From Acidobacteriaceae bacterium (lineage in GTDB: Bacteria; Acidobacteriota; Terriglobia; Bryobacterales; Bryobacteraceae): a stretch of DNA of 8,362 nucleotides. A program made the translations under genes and the position numbers. Every line of letters begins with the position of its first letter. The first letter of the stretch is position 1. The notes under the pieces were generated by a model. It was not told where the DNA came from and ran no database searches. It worked only from the letters and a program-made list of their open reading frames with translations. Positions 1-5,759 of the stretch are shown piece after piece. The DNA is taken from assembly GCA_019245255.1 (NCBI GenBank), contig JAFARV010000181.1, positions 1-8,362 on the forward strand, read 5' to 3'.

Positions 1-702
1 GATGCTGCTCACGCGTTTCCTGCCAGGTACAAGGAGCGAATGATTGGGAGTATCGGGGATGTGACGTGTTTCTCGTTTTACGCCACTAAAACAATTACCA
101 CCGGAGGAGAAGGCGGTGTGGCCGCTACAGCTGATCGCGAGATTGCAGATCGTATGCGTATTATGCGCCTCCATGGCATTAACATAGATGCGTGGAAACG
201 ATACGCGCCATCTGGTTCGTGGCGATACCAGATTCTCGACGCCGGATACAAATATAATCTTACAGACCTGGCAGCCGCGATAGGAATAGCCCAATTGCAT
301 AAATGCAATCGAATGTGGGCGCGCCGGCGGGAGATAGCGCACAGATACGCTCGTACGCTGGCACATCAGGAAGCTTACGTTTTACCGGGCAGCAGCCAGA
401 ATGTCGAGCATTCATGGCACCTATACGTCATACTGGTAAATGACTGCGCTTTGAAGATTGGCCGGGATCGCCTGATTGAAGAGTTGACGGCTCGCGGAGT
501 TGGCACGTCCGTCCACTTCATTCCGCTTCACTTGCATGCTTATTATCAGCAATCGTGGGATTATAGACCCGGAGACTTTCCTGTGGCGGAGTACTATTTC
601 GACCGCTGTCTCTCATTGCCTATTTTCCCCGGTATGTCGGATGAAGATGTCGACCAGGTATGTGAGGCATTACTTGAGATAGGACGTGAATTCCGCCGCT
701 AA
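1..702 (+). CDS. DegT/DnrJ/EryC1/StrS-family sugar aminotransferase, C-terminal part (5' end outside window)
   Basis: PLP-dependent transaminase that aminates a keto-sugar nucleotide, probably at C4 (ArnB/PglE-like), in the cytoplasm. The reading frame is open from base 1, so the ATG at 40 is internal. The visible 233 residues begin at the Asp of the EDAAHA motif, which contacts the PLP pyridine nitrogen. The Schiff-base lysine follows in FSFYATK (visible residue 30, codon 88-90), then a glycine-rich TTGGEGG, which appears one Gly longer than the usual TTGEGG. Further family hallmarks are HGINIDAWKRY, KYNLTD, GTSVHFIPLHLH, YRPGDFPVAE and SLPIFPGM. Full members have about 370-390 residues, so roughly 150 are missing. 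The stop (TAA, 700-702) overlaps the start of the sugar transferase gene. The family is certain; the exact sugar and the amination position are inference. Confidence 0.93.
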   Translation, partial: DAAHAFPARYKERMIGSIGDVTCFSFYATKTITTGGEGGVAATADREIADRMRIMRLHGINIDAWKRYAPSGSWRYQILDAGYKYNLTDLAAAIGIAQLHKCNRMWARRREIAHRYARTLAHQEAYVLPGSSQNVEHSWHLYVILVNDCALKIGRDRLIEELTARGVGTSVHFIPLHLHAYYQQSWDYRPGDFPVAEYYFDRCLSLPIFPGMSDEDVDQVCEALLEIGREFRR

Positions 703-1411
703 TATTGAGGGCAAAGATAATTTGTTGGAGTTCAAAAAAAAGCAGAATAGCAGCTCAACATGGTATCAGCGATGGGGGAAACGGGGCTTAGATCTCTGCT
801 TTTCAGCCCCAGCCCTGATCTTACTATCACCAGTTTTCCTCATAAGCGCATTAGCCGTACGGCTCGATTCATCGGGTCCGATTTTCTTTCGGCAGCGCCG
901 TATCGGGAGATATGGTAGACCATTTTACGTTCTGAAGTTTCGAACGATGATTCATGATCCCGAACGAAAAGGCCCGACTGTAACCGCGTCTAGTGATACC
1001 AGGATTACGCGAGTCGGGAGATTTTTGCGAAAGTCAAAGCTGGATGAACTCCCACAGTTGTTAAATGTTGTATCCGGGCAGATGACCTTGGTCGGGCCGA
1101 GGCCGGAAGTGGCCGAGTATGTAGCACTGTACACGCAGGAGCAGTCTGCAGTCCTGCAACTTAAACCCGGAATCACCGGAGCGGCTAGCCTGTCCTTCAG
1201 TAATGAAGAAGCGGAGCTGGCTGCCCAGAATTCGCCAGAGGAATACTACGTCCGCGTCTTGATGCCTCGCAAGCTGATGCTCGATCTTGAATACTCTGCC
1301 AAAGTGTCCCTTAAGGAAGACATTCGATTGATTGCCCTCACCGTAACGAAGATCGTTAGGCATGCTTTCAAAAGCACGCCGGGTGTCACCGCTCGGGAAT
1401 CAGCTCTCTAA
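686..1411 (+). CDS. Polyprenyl-phosphate sugar-1-phosphate transferase (monotopic PglC/WcaJ-type)
   Basis: Transfers a sugar-1-phosphate from a nucleotide sugar to polyprenyl phosphate, the first membrane step of glycan assembly. From the GTG at 686 it has 241 residues, the size of the minimal catalytic family without the extra N-terminal membrane bundle. Seen in order: KRGLDLCFSAPALILLSPV (about residues 32-50), a re-entrant membrane helix broken by Ser48-Pro49; GPIFFRQRRIG and KFRTM (84-88); SKLDELPQ, holding the Asp120-Glu121 catalytic dyad of this fold; LVGPRPE (135-141); and KPGITGAASLSFSNEE (160-175). The last resembles the branch with a PASLKYRNEE-like motif rather than the GWAQVNGRN one. 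The gene overlaps the upstream aminotransferase by 17 bases, implying translational coupling. The start is uncertain: TTG at 722, behind GAGGG at 707-711, is an alternative that removes the overlap. The donor sugar is unknown, but the flanking aminotransferases suggest an amino sugar. Confidence 0.93.
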   Translation: MNSAANIEGKDNLLEFKKKQNSSSTWYQRWGKRGLDLCFSAPALILLSPVFLISALAVRLDSSGPIFFRQRRIGRYGRPFYVLKFRTMIHDPERKGPTVTASSDTRITRVGRFLRKSKLDELPQLLNVVSGQMTLVGPRPEVAEYVALYTQEQSAVLQLKPGITGAASLSFSNEEAELAAQNSPEEYYVRVLMPRKLMLDLEYSAKVSLKEDIRLIALTVTKIVRHAFKSTPGVTARESAL

Positions 1412-1448
1412 ATTGAACTAGGGACTTAGAACACCGACAGGCTATACC

Positions 1449-2615
1449 GTGCAGACCTCACCGCAAGTTGAATCTACCGAGCGAGAAGACCTCGGGACAC
1501 ATCCGATTCAGTTTCTGGATCTGAAAGCTCAGTACGCAACGATTAAGAACGAAATCACGCATGCCGTTCTCCAATGCCTCGAGACCCAAAGGTTCATTAT
1601 GGGGCCTGAGGTAGAGGCCTTTGAACGCGAAATGGCGACTTGGAATTCGAGCAAGTCCGCGATCTCATGCGCGTCGGGATCAGATGCGCTCTTGCTTGCC
1701 CTGATGGCACTCGAGATCGGTCCCGGTGATGAGGTGATCACAACTCCGTTTACCTTCGTAGCGACGGTCGGTGCGATTGTGCGACTTGGTGCAAAGCCGG
1801 TGTTCGTGGATATTCACCCGGAGACCTTTAATCTCGACGCGTTGCGGGTAGGTGAGGTTATTACGAAACGGACTCGCGCAATCATACCGGTTCACCTTTT
1901 CGGTTGTCCCGCGGATCTCAATCCCATTCTGGCGGTCGCCAAAGCCCATAACGTGCCCGTAATCGAAGATGCCGCACAGGCGATTGGCGCCCGCTACCAT
2001 AACCAGCAGGTTGGCAATCTTGGCTTGATGGGATGCTTTAGCTTCTTCCCTTCAAAGAACCTGGGTTGTGCAGGCGACGGCGGACTTGTTACTACGAATG
2101 ACGAAGAGTTGGCTGCCCGCGTCCGAGTTTTGCGAACACACGGAAGCAGAAAACGCTATAGTTATGAATTGGTCGGGATGAACAGCCGCCTTGACGCACT
2201 GCAAGCGGCGATTCTTAGAGTCAAATTGCGGCACCTGACAGCCTGGACCAAGGGAAGACGCTCCAATGCGAATAAATATTCTGAGTTGTTCTCGGAATGG
2301 AATTTGGACGGCAAGGTTTCTGTTCCTTACGTGCCCGATTACGCGTATCATATCTATAATCAATTCACCGTTCGCACGGCCGACCGGGACGCGATGCGGT
2401 CTCACTTGACGAGCTTGGGCATTCCCACCGAAATTTACTATCCATCTCCCCTGCACTTACAGGCGGCTTTTTCGTTCCTTGGTTACAAGCCTGGAGACTA
2501 TCCTGAAGCGGAGCGAGCGTCTGGCGAGGTGTTCTCGCTCCCTATCTACCCCGAGTTGCCCGCCCAGCATCAGGTTGCTGTCGTACAGGCGATTGCGAGT
2601 TATTACCGCGATTAG
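1449..2615 (+). CDS. DegT/DnrJ/EryC1/StrS-family aminotransferase, WbpE/FdtB-like
   Basis: Complete 388-residue PLP-dependent sugar aminotransferase. Its motifs resemble enzymes that aminate 3-keto sugar nucleotides (WbpE, FdtB). Seen: IQFLDLKAQY (20-29), the usual N-terminus of the fold; RFIMGPEVEAFE (48-59); SGSDALLLALMAL (76-88) for phosphate binding; VITTPFTFVAT (96-106); IIPVHLFG (145-152); EDAAQAIG (173-180), with Asp174 as PLP-nitrogen ligand; SFFPSKNLG (198-206), with Schiff-base Lys203; and YYPSPLHLQ (330-338) with FSLPIYPEL at the C-terminus. GTG at 1449 is the only usable start: an in-frame TAG lies at 1419-1421 and no other ATG, GTG or TTG occurs before the conserved core. The ribosome site is weak (ACAGG, 1437-1441). 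It is clearly different from the aminotransferase at 1-702 (different Lys context and substrate loops), so the pair is not a recent duplication. The C3 assignment is inference. Confidence 0.93.
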   Translation: MQTSPQVESTEREDLGTHPIQFLDLKAQYATIKNEITHAVLQCLETQRFIMGPEVEAFEREMATWNSSKSAISCASGSDALLLALMALEIGPGDEVITTPFTFVATVGAIVRLGAKPVFVDIHPETFNLDALRVGEVITKRTRAIIPVHLFGCPADLNPILAVAKAHNVPVIEDAAQAIGARYHNQQVGNLGLMGCFSFFPSKNLGCAGDGGLVTTNDEELAARVRVLRTHGSRKRYSYELVGMNSRLDALQAAILRVKLRHLTAWTKGRRSNANKYSELFSEWNLDGKVSVPYVPDYAYHIYNQFTVRTADRDAMRSHLTSLGIPTEIYYPSPLHLQAAFSFLGYKPGDYPEAERASGEVFSLPIYPELPAQHQVAVVQAIASYYRD

Positions 2616-2668
2616 CAGAATTTCGCCGGCGGCGCCGTAGACGCACGCGCTCAGGGGCCGATTTGCGC
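2616..2668. other. Short intergenic spacer inside the glycan cluster
   Basis: GC-rich spacer between the second aminotransferase and the acyltransferase. It contains small GC palindromes (GCCGGC, GGCGCC) but no stem followed by a T-run, and no clear -35/-10 pair. I see nothing that would separate the two genes into different transcripts. Confidence 0.4.
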
Positions 2669-2676
2669 GAAGGAAA
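2669..2676 (+). promoter_or_regulatory. Ribosome binding site of the acyltransferase gene
   Basis: GAAGGAAA is the best Shine-Dalgarno match in the left cluster. Its AAGGA core (2670-2674) lies 8 bases before ATG 2683 and 5 bases before TTG 2680. This supports starting the acyltransferase here, with ATG as the likelier initiator. Confidence 0.6.
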
Positions 2677-2682
2677 TCGTTG

Positions 2683-3606
2683 ATGCATACAAGTCCCGGC
2701 GCCATTGTATTTTCAGAATGGTTGCGGCGTCAAGGTTACAAGGTTGTCCAAACGGGCAGCAGTTACTGGTTCACAGAAGCGCACGGAGTCTATCAGGCAT
2801 TCCCACATCATTGGCTCATCTGCCCCGATCAAGGTGAGTTAAGCGAGTTGTACTACCGGCATCACGCCCGAGCGCTACGTTACTCATCACCTGAGGATGT
2901 GTCAAACGGTGACCCGAGCTATCACGTCGTCTGCCAGACGACTAACTTCGATTTCGCATCTGTAAATTCGAGCACCAGAAGAAACGTTCGCGACGGCCTC
3001 AAAAAATGTCTGGTTGAGCGGATCTCGTTCGATCGCTTGCTGGGAGAAGGTTGGCCGATTTCCTGTGAGACGGAGAAACGCCAGGGTCGAAATCTAGGGA
3101 TTACATACAATGAGTGGGCGCACAGCAACAAGAGTGCAGCCGATCTGGACGGATTTGAGGTGTGGGGTGCACTCGTTGGCGGCATCCTCGCCGCCTTCAT
3201 TGTTTCGTTCCAGATGGACGAATGCTGTTATATGCTTTATCAGCGGTCATTGGATCGCTATCTGTCACACCACGTAAACCACGCACTGTCATTCTCGTGG
3301 ATGAAAACCATGCTAAGCCGCTCGGGCATAACATCGCTCTTCAACGGCATGCAGCCACTAGACGCACCCGGAACTGTTGACAGCTTTAAGTTCCGCCTCG
3401 GTTACGAACCCAAACCGATTCGGCAGTGCGTCCAATTGCACCCTTGGCTTGCACCGTTTAGCCGCCCCATCCACGGATCTCTTCGCATTGCGAAATTGCT
3501 GTGGCCGCATTCTCCGACCTTATCTAAAGCAGAGGGTCTCACGCGGATTCATATCGCGAGTAAAGGCGCCTTGCGCCTACGAGAAACAGCCGTGAATAGC
3601 AACTGA
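2683..3606 (+). CDS. FemAB/GNAT-like acyltransferase of the glycan cluster
   Basis: Predicted soluble 307-residue protein with features of the FemAB-like branch of the GNAT fold, which moves an acyl or aminoacyl group onto an amine or hydroxyl. Seen: SSTRRNVRDGLKKCLVERI (97-115), a basic helix leading into a strand, typical of these proteins; ETEKRQGR (129-136); FEVWGALVGGILAAFIVSF (158-176), the central strands of the acetyltransferase core; NHALSFSWMKTMLSRSG (199-215); and SFKFRLGYEPKP (234-245), the common C-terminal signature in which a FK.R.G stretch precedes the last strand. A basic tail of about 50 residues follows. No signal peptide is seen. ATG at 2683 is preferred; a TTG directly before it (2680) would add one Met. 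It follows the aminotransferase after 67 bases and may be co-transcribed. A role in acylating the cluster's amino sugar is inference; the donor and acceptor are not visible. No gene symbol can be given. Confidence 0.7.
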   Translation: MHTSPGAIVFSEWLRRQGYKVVQTGSSYWFTEAHGVYQAFPHHWLICPDQGELSELYYRHHARALRYSSPEDVSNGDPSYHVVCQTTNFDFASVNSSTRRNVRDGLKKCLVERISFDRLLGEGWPISCETEKRQGRNLGITYNEWAHSNKSAADLDGFEVWGALVGGILAAFIVSFQMDECCYMLYQRSLDRYLSHHVNHALSFSWMKTMLSRSGITSLFNGMQPLDAPGTVDSFKFRLGYEPKPIRQCVQLHPWLAPFSRPIHGSLRIAKLLWPHSPTLSKAEGLTRIHIASKGALRLRETAVNSN

Positions 3607-3676
3607 GGCGGGGCTTTACGCTGCTTTACATTTCAGCGGTAACCTTGCCCGTCAGAGAACTCGGCTACGCTCAAGG
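3607..3676. other. Convergent intergenic region without a clear terminator
   Basis: The 70 bases where the left cluster and the right operon meet tail to tail. Two weak inverted repeats are present: CGCTG/CAGCG (3619-3623 with 3634-3638, 10-base loop) and CCTTG/CAAGG (3643-3647 with 3672-3676, 24 bases apart). Neither is followed by a T-tract on either strand, so a classical rho-independent terminator is not supported. Confidence 0.5.
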
Positions 3677-4912
3677 CTAATCAAGTTCCAACTTCGTCTC
3701 TGAATCGATGAATCGCCAGAGCAAAGCACCAGCACCGTATATAGCTGCCGAGAGCCAGAAGGCAGTATTCCAGCCGCCTTTTCCAAACGACAGAAGGAAT
3801 CCAACCACCGCCGGCGCAATGCTGCCGCCAAGGTGTCCGAGTGTGTTCATAAGTCCGGAGACGGTTCCGACGTGATGCCCGCCGATGTCCATCGCAGTTG
3901 TCCAAGAGATGGGGCTGCTGAACTCTGCCAGGAAGCTGGATAGACTCAAAATGCAGATGGCCAACGCCGGGTGAGCGATGATCGGAAACAGTGCGATCAG
4001 GATCGCCGCTCCCAAATAGGCAATGTAACCAAAGATTCTCCGAACGCGAGTCAGGTTCAGCGTCTTCGCGGCGATTCGCGCCAGCAGCCAACCGGCGAGT
4101 ACACTGCCCAAAGCAGCCGCAATGAGTGGCGCAGCCGTACCGAGCGATTCTCCCTTCAGGTCGAATCCGCGGACTCGCAACAGATACAGCGGCAGCCAGG
4201 TGATGTAGAAGTAGAAGCCGTAATAGTGGCAGAACCATTGCAGACCCAACGCCCACATGGTGCGGCTACTTAGCAAATTGGGCCAGCGTATGCGGTCGTG
4301 TCTCACTGGCGTAGGTTGCGGGTCTTCATAGCTGTTCCAGAAGACAAGAGTCCACAGGAGTCCCACGATACCGAAGACTGCGAACGTGGCTCGCCAACTC
4401 AGGAAAGCGAACATAGCTGTCATTAGCGCTGGAGTTACGGCGGCTCCGAGGCGGGCCGAGGCGGCTTTGATTCCTTCGGCATTGTTACAGTCCGCCGGGT
4501 CCAGCCAGCCACGGAACACACATGCAATACCTGGGAAGCAGCCTGACTCTCCGGCCCCGAAGGCCACGCGGGTGACAAACAAGGACCAGAAGTTCCAGGC
4601 CGCTCCGGTGAGTGCGGTAAAGAGCGACCATAGGATCACGACGCGAGCGAGCAGACGTCTCGTGCCGATGCGGTCGCATAGCCAACCGCTCGGGATCTCG
4701 CCTGCAGCATAGGTAATCCCAAAAGCAGAGAACGCCAACCCCATTTGAGCGGGCGAGAGGTGGAGATCGCGAATGATGTGCGGCGCTGCCTGACTGATCG
4801 CCGCGCGGTCGAGGAAAGACAAGAAGGCGAGAGACGCGCCGAAGCTGATGGCGCGTACCTTCACGTTGGGGCGAGCGAGGATGGCCGGTGTTTCGAGTAC
4901 CTGCGTCGCCAC
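3677..4912 (-). CDS. MFS transporter, anion:cation symporter (ACS)-like
   Basis: Inner-membrane secondary transporter with about twelve hydrophobic segments, resembling the ACS family (sugar-acid, phthalate and similar organic-anion importers driven by protons). Positions count from the GTG at 4912. Seen: DRAAISQAAPHI (about 35-46), after TM1; an MFS loop 2-3 motif, GWLCDRIGTRR (76-86); RVAFGAGESGCFPG (115-128), the TM4 signature with conserved Arg and Glu; SARLGAAVTPALM in TM5; a central cytoplasmic loop around residues 193-215; and SGLMNTLGHLGGSIAP (352-367) in the C-terminal half. At 411 residues it is of usual size. The GTG lies one base after the creatininase stop and 5 bases after GAAGAA; TTG at 4927 would give 416 residues and a 14-base overlap. 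As last gene of the operon it probably imports a product of the upstream exported enzymes. The substrate is unknown. Confidence 0.88.
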   Translation of the reverse strand: MATQVLETPAILARPNVKVRAISFGASLAFLSFLDRAAISQAAPHIIRDLHLSPAQMGLAFSAFGITYAAGEIPSGWLCDRIGTRRLLARVVILWSLFTALTGAAWNFWSLFVTRVAFGAGESGCFPGIACVFRGWLDPADCNNAEGIKAASARLGAAVTPALMTAMFAFLSWRATFAVFGIVGLLWTLVFWNSYEDPQPTPVRHDRIRWPNLLSSRTMWALGLQWFCHYYGFYFYITWLPLYLLRVRGFDLKGESLGTAAPLIAAALGSVLAGWLLARIAAKTLNLTRVRRIFGYIAYLGAAILIALFPIIAHPALAICILSLSSFLAEFSSPISWTTAMDIGGHHVGTVSGLMNTLGHLGGSIAPAVVGFLLSFGKGGWNTAFWLSAAIYGAGALLWRFIDSETKLELD

Positions 4913-4913
4913 G

Positions 4914-5747
4914 TTAGTTCTTCGCAATTGCCTGCGGAGCTAGCAGGCTTCGGATTTGGGCAACTGCATAGTCAACTTTGAGATCGACTACGCGCTTGCC
5001 GATCTCGGGCGTTGAGGGCCGCGCATCGCCGACGATACCGTTCCCACCCTCCTGGAAGATGTGACGCTCTCCGGGTTTGGGCAAGGGCCGGCCCACTGCA
5101 ATCGAGATCTGATCCTTGCGGACCCAGTTCCGATCTCCACCCAGGTAGAGCAGCTCCGACGTGTCTTTAATAGCAGCATGGGCGCCGACTGGAAGGTGAT
5201 TCTCTTCCAGCCATTTGTCGAAATCGACCCCGACCTTCGCGTAAACGTCGTCGCAATACACAACGCGGACGCCGCTACCGGAGTATTTCGTATCGAGCTT
5301 TTTGGCTACCTCGGCGAGCTCTTTTTGTCCGCCACCATGGTCTCCCATTAAGACGACACTTTTGAAGCCGTTCGTGATGAGCTGCTCGGCGACTTCTTCG
5401 TTCAATTGAGCGAATAGGGCTGGACTGATGCCAATGGTTCCCGGCAGATTCGGATTCGCGCGGTTAGGCGAGAACGGAATGGTGGGTGCCAGGATGGCGT
5501 TGCCGAGTTTCTGCGCAATCAGCACGCCGATGTCATGTGCAACGAACGTATGCGCGCCCGTAACGCCTTGGGGCCCCCGCTGTTCGGTTCCTCCGTTGTA
5601 GATCAGAGCGGTTGTTCTGCCCTCGTCATGAATCGCGTGCTTCAACTCAGGCCAAGTCATGAGTGCGAAGTCGACGTTGGGCTGAGGGATCTGAGCGAAC
5701 GAGAGCCTGGTAAGAGCTAGTGCTGTGACGATGAGTCTCAAATGCAT
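4914..5747 (-). CDS. Exported creatininase-family amidohydrolase
   Basis: 277-residue member of the creatininase family (PF02633), metal-dependent hydrolases of cyclic amides and related C-N bonds. An N-terminal Sec signal peptide is visible (MHLRLIVTALALTRLSFA, cleavage likely before Gln19), so the enzyme probably acts in the periplasm, unlike cytoplasmic creatininase. Seen: GGTEQRGPQ (52-60), aligning with the metal site GSTEQHGPH; GAH (64-66), where many members have a TD ligand; MGDHGGGQ (134-141), aligning with NGHGGN; GAHAAIKDTSELLYL (188-202); and GIVGDARPSTPEIGK (237-251), the usual C-terminal GxxGDP-like strand. The first-site His appears replaced by Arg57. ATG at 5747 has a strong ribosome site. 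The gene starts 12 bases after the ankyrin gene and abuts the transporter gene. The substrate cannot be inferred; creatinine itself is not supported. Confidence 0.88.
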   Translation of the reverse strand: MHLRLIVTALALTRLSFAQIPQPNVDFALMTWPELKHAIHDEGRTTALIYNGGTEQRGPQGVTGAHTFVAHDIGVLIAQKLGNAILAPTIPFSPNRANPNLPGTIGISPALFAQLNEEVAEQLITNGFKSVVLMGDHGGGQKELAEVAKKLDTKYSGSGVRVVYCDDVYAKVGVDFDKWLEENHLPVGAHAAIKDTSELLYLGGDRNWVRKDQISIAVGRPLPKPGERHIFQEGGNGIVGDARPSTPEIGKRVVDLKVDYAVAQIRSLLAPQAIAKN

Positions 5748-5752
5748 ATGTT

Positions 5753-5758
5753 TCCTTT
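5753..5758 (-). promoter_or_regulatory. Ribosome binding site of the creatininase-like gene
   Basis: On the minus strand the sequence reads AAAGGA, with AGGA ending 5 bases before ATG 5747. It sits in the 12-base gap just after the ankyrin gene's TAA, which fits efficient re-initiation within one messenger. Confidence 0.65.
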
Positions 5759-5759
5759 G

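Noticed and set aside
1..2615. The two aminotransferases as a recent tandem duplication
   Set aside because: Their lysine contexts (FYATKTITT versus FFPSKNLG), substrate loops and C-terminal motifs differ too much; they share only the fold.
3619..3638. CGCTG/CAGCG hairpin as a terminator of the glycan cluster
   Set aside because: The stem is only 5 bases with a 10-base loop, and no T-run follows on either strand.
3681..4256. A 191-residue - strand reading frame in another frame of the transporter gene
   Set aside because: It is fully inside the MFS gene, has no hydrophobic segments or motif, and the transporter frame shows clear family motifs over the same bases.
4910..4930. Possible frameshift fusing the creatininase-like and MFS genes
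   Set aside because: The two belong to unrelated families with complete ends, and a stop codon directly followed by a GTG is a normal operon junction.
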